In this document: one piece after another, positions 42,691 to 54,744 of the stretch
How the letters are laid out: each line of letters begins with the position of its first letter
Position numbering within the stretch: position 1 is the stretch's first letter
Assembly: GCF_949987515.2 (NCBI RefSeq)
Contig: NC_082688.1
Coordinates: 102,279,893 to 102,343,892 of the forward strand
Length of the DNA stretch: 64,000 nt
Origin: Delphinus delphis
Lineage: Eukaryota > Chordata > Mammalia > Artiodactyla > Delphinidae
Reading direction: 5' to 3'
Notes under the pieces: generated by a model
Told to the model about the DNA's origin: nothing
The model's database searches: none
Seen by the model: the letters and a program-made list of their open reading frames with translations, nothing else
Made by a program: the position numbers and the translations under genes

Positions 42691-43394
42691 ATTATCAAAA
42701 AATGGTGACTATAACAATAAACTTGAGCGAGGCAAAACCCAATTTTTTGGTTTTTTGGGTTTTTTTCTCTCCTCTGCTGTTTTCTCGCTTCCTGTTCTTT
42801 CCCTCTTTCTTCCCACACCCTCCCCATTCCTCCTCCCTCCCTCCCCCCCACCCCCAGACCTATTCTTGATGATCTGAAGGAAGACGTTTAATTATGAAAG
42901 AACATCCGGTTCTTGGCATTCTGTGCAGAAGAAATCGATGATTTTGAGGACCCTAAAGAGAATCACTGATTTTGTAAAGGCTTAACAAAAAGTCAACAAT
43001 CAAACACAAGTTTTTCCCCTCTGAATCATTACATTCTGTTGTTCCTGAACATCTGGGCAGAGGGGAGTTCTGTCTTCACTTGGGCCTCCTCAAAACCCTG
43101 CTTCTTGGGCTGTAGTTATGTCTATGTTTATGCCTCATTTGAAGCATAAGCCATCATTCCAGGATTCTTTTTCTGGAGCTGCCACTAACTACGTGGGTGA
43201 ATTATTTTCCAACTTTGAACTTCAGTTTTTAAAATGGAACAAGTCAGGCGAGACTTGCTATAACTGATGAAAGTCGATGAACATACCACTCAGATTTAAT
43301 GCTTAATTGTATACTCTTATGTCTTTTCCTGTGTATCCATCTCATCTCGACAGCAAGCTCTACAAGCAGGGGGACAGTGTCACACTCCATAGGA

Positions 43395-43590
43395 AAGGGC
43401 ATAAAATTTAGAAGTAGGAGCCCCGGGTTCAAGCCCCAGCTCTGCGCCCTGCCAGCTCATGTGACCTTGGGTGAGCCACTGCATCTCTGCCCTCTACGCT
43501 TTCCTCCACTATAAAGCTGGCTGATGTACCCAAAATACAGGGTCACTGTGAGGACTAAAGAACATAATCATTAACACAGCACATGGTAAA
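43395..43590 (+). mobile_element. MIR SINE, plus
   Basis: GGGTTCAAGCCCCAGCTCTG, then CATGTGACCTTGGGTGAGCC and GGGTCACTGTGAGGAC. Confidence 0.85.
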
Positions 43591-43823
43591 TTTAAAAAGG
43601 ATGTTCATTACTGTTAATTGTGTTGCCCCAGAGCCTAGCCACTATGCAACCTTAAATAAGTTTTTGTTGAATGCCGACTGTTTTAAGAACAAAGCTAAGA
43701 CTTTAGCTATTGCCAATTTTAAAAGCACTGAAGAAGAGGATTGTCGGTACGTAAGTAAAACTGATTTCATTTCCAATGCACAATTTTAAATACACCAAAA
43801 AATACTTTCAAAACCAGTAAAGG

Positions 43824-44026
43824 GGGCTTCCCTGGTGGTGCAGTGGTTGAGAGTCCGCCTGCCGATGCAGGAAACACGGGTTCGTGCCTTGGTCCGGGAA
43901 GATCCCATATGCCGCGGAGCGGCTGGGCCCGTGAGCCATGGCTGCCGAGCCTGCGCGTCCGGAGCCTGTGCTCCGCAACGGGAGAGGCCACAGCAGTGAG
44001 AGGCCCGCGTACTGAAAAAAAAAAAA
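43824..44026 (+). mobile_element. CHR-2 SINE
   Basis: Complete body and A-tail. 14-bp duplication AAAACCAGTAAAGG at 43810-43823 and 44027-44040 (the two boundary Gs are shared with the head). Confidence 0.96.
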
Positions 44027-44294
44027 AAAACCAGTAAAGGCTTTGAGTAATGTTATGTAAATAATATTGAGGTGAATACTCTCTGGGTGCCTTCAGATGT
44101 ATGTGGTTAGAATAAATATCAAAATTAAACCTGAAATGAAATACTGATGCTGTCAATGGGATTAATTCTGTTAGGCTATCTTTACACAGTACACAGTTCT
44201 TATGAAATTTGCATAGATAAATTTTAAAAGTTATTTTCTAATTATAGAAATAATATTGTAGAAGATAGTAAAAGTATAAATGCAAAACTAGTTT

Positions 44295-44740
44295 TATTAG
44301 AGTTCTCTAGAGAAACATAACTAATAGGATATATGTGTATATTTATTATATTAAACTGATATATCATATAATGTATGTATGTGTGTATATATCTCTCTCT
44401 CTATATATATAAAGAGATTTATTATAAGGAACTGGCTCATGCAATTAGGGAAACTGAGAAATCCCACGATCTCCAGTTGGCAAGCTGGAAACCCAGGACA
44501 GCCAGTGGTGTAGTTCCAGTTTGAGTCTATGTCTGAAGACAGGAGAAAACCAATGTCCCACCTTGAAGACAGAGAGGCTCTCTCTCACCAGCCTTGTTAT
44601 CCTATTCAGGCCTTCACCTGACTGGATGAGGCCCACCCACATTGAGGTGGGCAATCTCCTTTACTCAGTCAACCAATTCAAATATCAATCTCATCCAGAA
44701 ATACCCTCACAGACACACCCAGAATAATATTTGACCAAAC
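44295..44740 (-). mobile_element. ERVL-type solo LTR (MLT2-like), reverse
   Basis: Starts AGAGTTCTCTAGAGAAACA, contains a TA-rich stretch, and ends CAGACACACCCAGAATAATA, the reverse of the MLT2 LTR. No internal viral genes are visible. Confidence 0.75.
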
Positions 44741-46900
44741 AGCTGGTCAAGTTGATGCATAAAATCAACCGTCGCATTAGTATTATAGAATATTTGGGAA
44801 ATGCAGGAAAGAAGGAAAAAAAAAAAAACCTCTCCAAATTCTGCCACCCAAAGATAACCATTATTAGAGTTTTGACACGTTTCTTTCCAATCTTTTTTAT
44901 AAATGAACCAAAGATCAGTTTTTTAATCATCTGTTCTATTGGACTAGAGATTTCATGTTGTCTCTTTTCTGATTTCCTTAGGGTATTATCTAAAATTTCC
45001 ATTATGCCTCTGGTTTGGCACTTATATAATAGTTATTATTAGGAAAAACTGCCTTGAATATATAAAAGACACTGTTATTATAAGCAAATAAAATGAGCAT
45101 GGCCTACCACCCTAGGTCTCACCCCAAGGTGGGAGAAGTTGGCGACTAAGTTAAGGGGGCGGGGCTGGGGTAGGGGGAGGTGTTACCAATTCCTGAAGGA
45201 CATCAGGGAATTCCAGCCGCCCTCTCCCAGACGATGCCCACCTCGGGAAACATCCCCAGATGTCCAGCCAATTGCTTTTTCCCCAATCCCAGCACTGAAG
45301 GTGTTAATAGCCCATCTCACCCCCCTGTGTCCCAAGGCTGAGGTGTGACTAGGGAAACCCCCAGTAAATTAAAGGTGGCAGCGTCTCTGAGGAGGGAGAG
45401 GTGACTTGTTCAGCATTTTAAGCCTTTTAGCTGGTGTCCTTTATCAGTGATTGATTTATTGGATATTTGTGCAGCGGGCAGGGGGATTTGAAATATAACA
45501 TAAGCGCTTCCGGAGATGTCGGTACTCTAACGTTAGTGGTCTGAACAAGGATGTAATTCATATCTGCAGGTGCTTTACTCTAGTATCAAATACTTCAATA
45601 ACATCATGCCTGTGGAATCCACTGGTCCCAAGGGCTCTATTTGTATTCTGATATGCCCACGTCTTTTCCTATGTGTGTTTTCCTTGCTTAAGGAGCTCTC
45701 ATTTCCTTCAATAGGATATGTTTTATTTCATCCCTTTTCCTGCATTTACTCATATTAATGTCACCGCATTCACTGGTAATAGCGGAGCCTGGAAATAGCC
45801 TGCATAGCCACGTAAATACTAGCCTGAAATGCACCGCCTGGGATGCATTATGATGAAAGAATGGAATGGAATCCATTGGGTGGAAGTAACAGTTTCTTTG
45901 GAGTTCTAACTAAATGTTACCCAGTGAGAGAACACTGGAGGGAACATGTCCAGGCAACGTGGTGGGCTCTCCGTAGAGCCGGCAGGGTGGGGAGGCAGGA
46001 AGGAAAATTTAGGGTTTGGGATACTGTGTTTCCAGCTAGCAAGTTCTTGGTTGATGGAAAGAAGCAAAGCACAGTCAAAACATCCCTTTGGGTTTTGCAT
46101 TTGTTTTATTCCTCTGCCGTAATATAACAACTGAGTTTTCCAATTGGCCAAAGCAGAAGATTTCAAAAAGTTTAGATGCCTAGGCCTGCAGGGCTCAACT
46201 CTGGTGACAAAATGCTGTCTTTTGGGCAAGGTTCCCTCTTCCTCTCCTCTTTCTATCTTTTCCAGTTCTTCACTTATGTATCTGAGTGATTGATTTGCGG
46301 TGGCAAAGCAATCTTGCTTAGTAGAAGGGAAATACGCTCTGGACCTCAGGCAGATTTGTTGTGTTTTATCAGCTCTCTAGCCTCTGAACTTTCCTTCTGT
46401 AAAATGGAGCTAGCAAGTTACCTGCTAGTTATTAATATTTATTTCACAGGAAAATATAGAGACAAAACATATTTTTTGGAACGTTATAGGATGTAGTATA
46501 TTATAAGCATGTGAAAAGGAACGGAGGATAGTGTGCAAAGTTACTTGTTTAGAACGCAAAACGAATTTTCCTGCAGAAAATATTTTGCAGTGTGGGATGC
46601 AGGTAATGACTTATTCTTCTGTGTTACAATGCTGATAGATGTACGGATGCTTTTAATTCAAATGGTGTAGGTTCACTCTTCCCTCTATCTGTTTAAATCC
46701 TATTTTACCTGCTAATATGAATGTAGGGGAGAGGGGCCCTTGTCTCACTGTTAGGAACAGAGTCTCTGGAGGGAAGTCTTGAGTGCACAGAGAGACAGGC
46801 AAGGGCAGCCATTCATAGGCATAGGCTGCTGTAGGTCAACAAACATAATACATAGGTGTTATGTCCTATATTATCTGTAATATATTTATATTTGCTATAT

Positions 46901-46957
<57 letters not shown>

Positions 46958-48000
46958 TATAAGAAGATACAGGCTGTGATTCCTGGGTTTTGCTGTGGGT
47001 GGCCAGCTTCCCATCTTAGGCTGCTGTTTTAGAAATACTTCCTTCTTGCATGAGCTGCTGGGGTGTCAGTTGGGAAAGGACAAGGACAGATACTATGAAC
47101 TTGAGCCCTGCCAGAATTAGTCCTGGGATTTTGGAAACTTTGGGAAAAAAATATATTTAAAAGATTGGGTCCTGAAGAACTTTAGGACAAATATTTCTTG
47201 GTTGCAGGAAGACCGGCTCAGTGGAACCTTGCTTTTGCAAACATAAAAGATCCTTTCCTTCTTGGAAAGGAGCGTTTACAAATAAATGAGAGTCTCTAAA
47301 GAGAGCCAACTGTTCTGCAGGGTAATGTAAAAGGATGTCTTTGTGGGCAAAGTTGTTGTACCTCCTCAGCTTATTTTCTTTTTTAGGAAACATTTCCCCC
47401 ACTATATGGATTTTGATAGTCCTCAGCTAAAAATGATTGTTGGTCCTTGATAAAGCAATTCCTCACACAGATCAGGGACAAGCTCCAGGTGAGCTGATAG
47501 AGGGACCCTGGAATGGGACCAGACCGGGTGCTTAAAACTCAACATGTGAAGGCCCACGGGAATGTCATTCCAAGCTAAGTAATCCAGCCCCGCACACCGT
47601 GCTGACAGTGGATTACCGGGCTCTGACGGATGGGAGAGATTTAGGGTAAGCTACCTTGAGACCAGGGGGCTGCGTTTCCCCCGAAAGTGAAAATTCCTAT
47701 CTTCAATCACGCAGCAAGTGGACAGATCCGGGGGTGGAAGAGGAAGACGGGGGTGGCATTGGGGAGTAAAGGAGATGGGGTTTTGAAGACATGAGTTTTC
47801 AGGGAGAGAGGGATGCTAGAGGCCCCTCTAGCTCCAGTGGTGGGAGACGACTCAAAAGGAGGTGGGACCTTGAGGCTTCAGGCTGGGAGACAATAGATGG
47901 GGGTTGCAGGAGGGCAAAGACCTAATGAGATTAGGGAGTAGTGGGGGAATTGAAAGAGAGAGATTGTCCAGGGGAGATGTTTCTGCTGACTGAGTTGGTC
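44741..48000. other. Repeat-poor intergenic block with a GC-rich patch and a (GT)n
   Basis: No interspersed repeat recognised apart from the (GT)n at 46903-46955. The patch at 45125-45345 carries GGGGCGGGGC. Candidate regulatory DNA. Confidence 0.4.
46903..46955. repeat. (GT)n microsatellite
   Basis: About 26 uninterrupted GT units. Confidence 0.97.
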
Positions 48001-48009
48001 ATTGGGTAT

Positions 48010-48096
48010 TTTTTTTTTTTAGCTTGTGGGATCTTAATTCCCTGCCCCCTGTAATGGAAGTGTGGAGTCCTAACCATGGACCGCCTGGGAATTCCC
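48010..48096 (-). mobile_element. Short CHR-1-type SINE, reverse
   Basis: Poly-T, GTGGGATCTTAATTCCCTG and CCGCCTGGGAATTCCC. Flanked by ATTGGGTAT and AATGGGTAT. Confidence 0.85.
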
Positions 48097-48105
48097 AATG
48101 GGTAT

Positions 48106-48990
48106 GTTCTGAGAGTTCTTTTATTGTACAAGTCTTGCATATATTTTGTTAGATTTATCCCTAAGTATTGCGTATCTTTTGCTGCTATTATAAATGGTAT
48201 TGTTTTTAATTTCAATTTTTGATTGTTCCCATGCTACTGTATAGATACACAATTGATTTTTGTATATGAATTTTTCATCCTGAAACCTTGCCCAAATCAC
48301 TTATCAGTTCTAGTAGTTTTCTTGCATTTGTTCTAATAACTGTCTCACTTTGGTGCTTTTAAAATATCTTCTATGTCTCTGTTTAGCTTGTTCTGTTTTT
48401 CCTCTAGCATCTTGAATGTATGGAATACAGTTATAGAAACTTTCAATGTCCTTTTCTGCTGATGCTATGATCTGCGTCACTTCCGGGTCAGTTTCAATGG
48501 ATTTTTTCTTCTCATTATGGGCTGTATATTTCTCCTTCTTTGTATGCCTGGCAATTTTTGTTGGATGCCAGACGTTGTGAATTTTACATGTTCTGGTGGC
48601 CAGCTGGATATTTTTGTATGCTAACAGATAGCCTTGAGCTTTGTGCTGGGATGCAGTTAAATTGCTTAAAAACGGTTCAATCCTTTTGGATCTTGCTTTC
48701 AAGCCTTTTTAGATGAGACCAGAGCAGTGTTTATTCTAAGATTAAACCGTCTCCAGTAGTGAGGTACTCTGGTGCCTCATGTACTGTGAGAGGCTCCACT
48801 CTGGCTGAACAGGCACTATTCCAGCCCTGTGTGTGCTCTGGGCCTTGTTCCCTCTGATCCTTTTTGACTGGTTCTTTTCCTGGCCTCAGGTAGTTTACTC
48901 ACACAGGTACTGAGTAATATTGAACTGAGTAATCAATGGAGACCCTCTGCAGAGCTCCAGGGTTCTCTCGCTGTGCAGTCCCCTCTCTCT
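48106..48990 (-). mobile_element. L1 fragment, antisense
   Basis: ATTGTTTTTAATTTCAATTT, then ACACAATTGATTTTTGTATA and CCTGAAACCTTGCCCAAATC match the reverse of L1 ORF2. The part after about 48340 looks like an older L1 piece (GGATGCCAGACGTTGTGAAT). Confidence 0.65.
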
Positions 48991-49234
48991 GTTCCCCCTA
49001 CTCTGGCACGTGAAGTCTAGCTACCTTGGCTTTCCCGGGCACCCAGCAACATATCCTCAGTTCTGGGAGACTGCAGGGCTCGCCTGGACTCCCCTCCCTG
49101 TCCTGCAGGAAGGAAGCTCTCTCCAGGCGATAAGTGTGGGCTCACCTCATTTATTCCTCATCACTCAGGGTTCTCTGCCCTTTATTTTCTGATGTCTCAC
49201 ATCTTGAGAATCATTGCTTCATATAGATTGTTTC

Positions 49235-49720
49235 AGGCATGTTGCCAAAATCTTGTCCTCTATACACCAGTGCCGAACAGAAATACGGAGACAGAGTTTT
49301 GGAGGGAAGAGAAAGATTAGATTTATTTCTTTGCCAGGAAAAGAGGGAACACAGCAGGCTAGCGCCTCAAAAACTGTGCCCCCCCCCCACCTGGAGGGGG
49401 TTAGTGAGGAGTTTTATAGTGTTCAGGGAGCAGGGCGTGATCAGCTCGTGGACCATTCTCGGATTGGCTGGCATCAAGGTGAAGTTTCAAGCATCATCAA
49501 CCTTCTGGTTTCAACCAGTCTAGGGATCCATGCTCCTGTGGTCAGCAGTCTTCATCTGGTGGGATCGGCTTCCTGTACAAACAACTTAGGAATGTGAGTC
49601 AGGCCTTTTTCTGTATCTTTCAGCGAACTGGGAGTTTGGTGATTATGCGATGTGGCAGAATTATAGTCTAAATTGTTACCGGTTCCCCAGCCCAACGGCT
49701 ATTCTCTGTTTCTCCATCTT
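49235..49720 (-). mobile_element. Probable endogenous-retrovirus LTR, reverse
   Basis: GATTTATTTCTTTGCCAGG (AATAAATC on the minus strand, a poly(A)-signal-like site) followed by CTCAAAAACTGTGCCCC and a C-run. The composition fits artiodactyl/cetacean ERV LTRs. The family is not certain and no internal genes are visible. Confidence 0.5.
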
Positions 49721-51123
49721 CACATTTCCCAATCATTACTCTTGAGTCAGCATTTTACTTCAAAAGACAAGGACACAGGGGCTTGTACATGGTTTCAGGC
49801 ACGAGGGTAAGTCTCGTCCGCATTACTCTATCTTTGCCAGAAGTGGGAGAGTGCCATTCTCTAAAAGCCTAGGCCCACACACCCCCACGGACTTCCTCTT
49901 GGTGAAAACTGGTCCTACAGCTCCACCTGGATACAGTGGGGTTGGGGAGATGTGGTCTCCGGCTGAATGATTACTTCCCAGCAACAGTTCTGCAGAAGGA
50001 GAGGGGAAGCATGCATTTTGGTGTCTCTACCACAGTGTTCTTATCCTTATCTTGGAGATGAGCAAATGAAAGCACAGGAGAGTGAAAGAAAGCTTCAACC
50101 AAGGAAAACTGGCGTGGTGGTGGTCCTGGTGGGATTTACACTTGCCCCTCCTGCAGGCTTCAGTCTCCTAAATCATGTTTCTGTTCAGGGGTTTCTAAAA
50201 GCCATAAAATCAGCTGACCTCACAAACTCTCAGTGAGAGCCAGGAGGAGTTTTGATTGTGAGAACAATCCTCTCAGTATTCATAAGTGGGATTGCATGTG
50301 TGGTGAAAGAAATTTTTAAAGCAAAACGGAGTTCAATTTCTAGGGAGCCTCGCTTTGTTTTCTTTGTTCGACTGAAACCTCTAGTCAGAGAAGGGAATGT
50401 AGTGGGAATAATTAGCCGCGATGGGTGGTAGAAATCCAAAGAGAAAAATAATTCATCAACTTTAAAGCAATTCATTTAGAACTGTGAGTGTGGTTTATTT
50501 GACCTGCATTGGGGAGCAAATATTAATGAAGAAGTAAAGGCAGCTTATGGCTTTTTCAGTTCTTTCATTTCCCACTAGATGTCTTTGATAGAAACTAATT
50601 ATCAATGCTCTTGATTTAATTTGGAAAAAAATTGGATGAAGGTTTTTCTTAAGTCCCATGTCAGTGTTCATAACCCAGGACAACTAAAATTAACCCCTGA
50701 TCCTTCCTCAGTAACTGCTGTAGCTAGTGGAGTCCAAGGAGTCCCCTTTAGAAAACAAGAAAAAAGTATTATTATTATGGTGATTATTATTTTTTAAATA
50801 AAAATTTCTTGTGGGAATACAGGAAGGCCGGAGGAAATTTTCCCAGTGCTAAAGTTGCTTTTATTAAGCTACTAAGCAGATACTACAAAACTTTCATTAA
50901 TTGAAACTCAACTAAATTGAACTCACTTCCCTCCCTCCCCCCCCCCTGCCCCCCCGCCGCATTCCCCTTTGGAGAAAAAAAGAGTCAAAGAAAACATGAT
51001 GCTGTCATATCAGGAGCTTATCCTAAAATCACCTTTCAATACCAAATGTAGGGTCCCTTACATATCTCAACCACATACACTTTCTACAGTATATATATAT
51101 ATATCCACATACACTTTCTCTGC
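49721..51123. other. Intergenic, no recognised feature
   Basis: A C-rich run at 50933-50960 and AT-rich stretches. Nothing assignable. Confidence 0.4.
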
Positions 51124-51134
51124 AGTATATTCTT

Positions 51135-51339
51135 TTTTTTAAATCGAAATATAGTTGTTTTACAATGTTGTGTTAACTTCTGCTGTACAGCAAAGTGATT
51201 CAGTTATACATATCTATACATTCTTTTTTTGTATATTCTTTTCCATTATGGTTTATCACAGGATATTAAATATAGCTCCCTGTGCTCTACAGTAGGACCT
51301 TGTTTCTCCATTCTATATATAATAGCTTATATTATATAT
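51135..51339 (-). mobile_element. L1 3'-end insertion, antisense
   Basis: GCTGTACAGCAAAGTGATTC, then CTCTACAGTAGGACCTTG. 11-bp duplication AGTATATTCTT at 51124-51134 and 51340-51350. Confidence 0.95.
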
Positions 51340-51404
51340 AGTATATTCTTAATTATTGATGTTCTCCAGGGATATGCTTTCAGTTCTTTTCTCTTTTTCT
51401 GGTA

Positions 51405-51620
51405 GTGTAAGATTGGGATTAAGAGTGTGGGCTCCAGGTTTGAATCCTAGTGTTATCATTATAAATTTTGTGGCATCATCTCTTAGAATGGGGAGAATAT
51501 TAATACCTACTCATAGGGTGGTTTAGACGATTAACTGAGCTGATACATGGCATGTGCTAGGGTAGTGGCTGGCATGGAGAAAGTGCTCAATAAATGTTTG
51601 CTATCATTATTGTCACTGTG
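51405..51620 (+). mobile_element. MIR SINE, plus
   Basis: GTGGGCTCCAGGTTTGAATC, then ACCTACTCATAGGGTGGTTT and GTGCTCAATAAATGTTTGC. Confidence 0.9.
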
Positions 51621-51949
51621 ATGATTAACCGCATGCCTAGATGGTACTTCTCCTCCTCTATATCCATAGCTTCAATTTTCATTTATATGCTAATACTGAT
51701 AGTATTCAATGAGAAAAATTTAAACATATGTATGTATCTATCACTATGGCTCTTTGTCCTATGGTTTACCTGTCTGCCGGACTTTTCTTTCCATTGACCT
51801 TCATCCCTGAGGGACTCACAATATCATTTCCAAGTGGTCCACCATGTGTATAGGGTTCCACATCTTCTTAAACTCTACCACTGCAGGACAGTAGGGCTTA
51901 CTCCCAGTATACATGTCCCTTGGTCATATGGTCTTGGTTTTGTTTGTTG

Positions 51950-52315
51950 TTTAAAATTTTATTGAAGTATAGTTGATTTATAATGTTGTGTTAATTTCTG
52001 CTGTACAGCAAAGTGACTCAGTTATGTGTATATATATTCTTTTCCATACTCTTTTCCATTATGGTTTATCATAGGATATTGGATACAGTTTCCTGTGCTA
52101 TACAGTAGGACCTTGTTTATCCATTCTTTACATAATAGTTTGCATCTGCTAATACCACATCTTCTTTATCCTTTCATCTGTCAATGGACATTTAGGTTGT
52201 TTCCATGTCTTGGTTATTGTAAATAGTGCTGCTGTGAACATAGGGGTGCATGTATCTTTTTGAATTAGCGTTTTTTCTGGGACTATGCAGGAGTGGGATT
52301 GCTGGATCATGGCCT
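51950..52315 (-). mobile_element. L1 3' end, antisense, with internal deletion
   Basis: ATTGAAGTATAGTTGATTTA to GGAGTGGGATTGCTGGATCA. Compared with the copy at 54.9 kb it lacks roughly 250 bp between CATCTGCTAAT and ACCACATCTTC. Confidence 0.93.
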
Positions 52316-52767
52316 TGTTTTTACCATCCTCCTGAACCTCTTGAAGCCCAGCTCTTCCCCAATCCAATGTTCACTTTCTTTCCTACCCAGTTTAGGCTTC
52401 ATGGTTCGTGGTTTCTACATTTCTCTTGCCATTTAACTTTCTTGCCCCCACTTCCTTCTTCTGTTATGCCCACTGGAAAACCCTGGATCATTCTGAGCAT
52501 CCGACTTCAACCTGCCTGAACCTGAACTGCTTCATTGCTACAGAAAATAACATGATCCTAGGGGTTGGTGTACTCTGAACTGATGTTCTTCAGCCTTAAC
52601 TAGGCCCTCTGATTCTCTGAATTAAGGATTTCAAAATTTTTTATTCTTCTCGATGGCCTTCAGCCCCCTACATTTCAGGCCCTCCGTTATTTCTCTGAAC
52701 TCACCTCCTACTACCCTCTTGCTTGTTCACGTCCGTCCAGCCACATCTGCCTGCTTGCTGAATCTCA

Positions 52768-53060
52768 AACCCGTCTGTGATGGTCAGTTTATGTGTCAAC
52801 TTGACTAAGCTATCATTCCCAGTTATCCAATCAAACAGCAGTCTAGGTGTTAGAGGTATTTTGTAGATGTGATTAAAGCCCATAATCAGCTGACTTTAAG
52901 TAAGGGAGGTTATCTTAGATACTTAGATACTGATTCAATCAGTCAAAAGGCCTTAAGAGCAGAACCAAGGCTTCCTTGGGTATTGTAGCTGCAGCTTGTA
53001 CCTGAAGGTTCCAGCCTGCCCTTCCTGACAGCCTGCCCTACAGGTTAGTGATGCTGGGTA
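52768..53060 (+). mobile_element. ERVL-type LTR (MLT2-like), 5' part
   Basis: TGATGGTCAGTTTATGTGTC, AACTTGACTAAGC, then CAATCAGTCAAAAGGCCTTA, in MLT2 order. Confidence 0.7.
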
Positions 53061-53374
53061 CCTTTTCATGTATGCTGATCTTCTTTATCTCGTTGAATGG
53101 TATCACTATCCACCTAATTGCTGACTCTAGAAATCTGATCCTTGACGATTCCTCACTGGCTTCACAGCCAGTCAATGATTAACTTCTTTTGAATCTAGCT
53201 CCTAATTCAGGCCAGCTAGGCTTCCCTTTTCCCAGCCCCAGTGCCATCTGTCTCGTTCAGGTCACCACCAATCTCTATTCCATATTGCTGCACAAATCTT
53301 CTAATTATGCTTCCTCACTCTGTGTTTGCTTCTCTTCTATCTGTTCTCCATTCTGCAACTTAACTGGCTTTTCT

Positions 53375-53490
53375 AAAAATAGCAAACAAATTAAGAATAG
53401 AACTACCATATGATCCAGCAATTCCCCTTCTGGGCATTTATCTGAAGGAAACAAAAACACTAAGTCAAAAAGATATATGCCCCCTACATA
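53375..53490 (+). mobile_element. L1 ORF2 fragment
   Basis: ACCATATGATCCAGCAATTC, then CTTCTGGGCATTTATC, the conserved end region of L1 ORF2. Confidence 0.8.
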
Positions 53491-53494
53491 AGAG

Positions 53495-54000
53495 ATGCAG
53501 CATTTCGCATCTCTTCTTTGCTGAAAATTCTTCAATGGTTCGTTTTCCCTTCAGTATAATAAAGACTGGACTGCTTGACCGTGTGGACAAAACTTTCCTA
53601 TCTCTCTAGCCTCATTTCTTCTAATTTTGCCTGTGCATTCAGTACTCCGCTATTCTCATTTTACATTATTGGACTCACCAGGTCTCTCCTGACACTGATG
53701 CTACCCTCATATGATTTGCTCTGCCTTCTCTCCTCTTTTCTCCTCCTTCAACTCATATTCTAAGTTTCAGCTTAGATATTGTCCCCTTGAAAGCCTTTCC
53801 CAACTCAAACCCAGCTTTGTGGCTTCTTAGCACCCTCTCTTTATCTCAGTTTGTATCACACAATTTCATAGCAATTACGGTAATAGCACTTACTTTCCCG
53901 CAGAACAGTGGTTCTCCTCTGTAAGCTCTATATGGGCAGAGAGTATTCCTTACTTGGGATGTATCCCAAGCACACTGACTGAATTTGCCATATTTTCCTT
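53495..54000 (+). mobile_element. L2 LINE 3' part
   Basis: AATTCTTCAATGGTTCGTTT, then CTTTCCCAACTCAAACCCAG and GTAAGCTCTATATGGGCAGA, in L2 order. Confidence 0.7.
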
Positions 54001-54744
54001 TTCAAATGGAAGAGAAAGGATGATCTAGCTAATTATCTATTGGGTAGATTGTTTTATGCCAGGCCACCTCACTGATTAGGAATCAGCCAATAGATTGGCC
54101 AACTTTGGACCAGGTGCCTATTTCCGGTTCAATTAAAGGCTATCCCTTGCTCAAGGAACATCTTCCATCATTTGAGGACTCTGGGTCGTCTCCTTAAAAA
54201 TTGCTGTTGGTCTTGTTAAGCATTCTGAATGACATATCGAGTAGAAATAGCAGCTTTGGAACAAGGAGCTTAGCTAGATTAGCACACTTTTTATTTATTT
54301 CATAGCATTTACTCTTCCCCAAAGAGAGTGTTGGTTGGATCAGGTTGCTACCACTCAAGTGAGAGCACTTCCATTGAGCAGTGTTTACCTATCAATCCTT
54401 CCCAGAGGTCCTTGACTCTCCTCAAGCCTAGAGAATGGGTTGGTTGCCTGTTGTTTGCATTGATCTCTGGTTCCATGTGGCCTATGTGGGTTAACTGAGA
54501 ACACACATGTAAGAGTAAGGCAACATATGTAGGAGGAAAAACCCTCTTGGGGCTTACTTCTCCCCACTCAAAAGGAGTTAGTATAAATGGCAGAATTCTT
54601 AAAATTCTGGAGCTCTCTGGTACACTTATTTATCCGGCATCATTAGAAAATGGGGATTCTGCATCAGTGAATCTTCCAGACAACTAAATGTATTCTATTT
54701 TAAATGTAAACTTAGGGGGAAATATAAAGCATCTTATGAGAATA

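Noticed and set aside
48310..48702. 130-codon antisense ORF
   Set aside because: Overlaps L1-type antisense sequence; interpreted as a LINE remnant rather than a gene.
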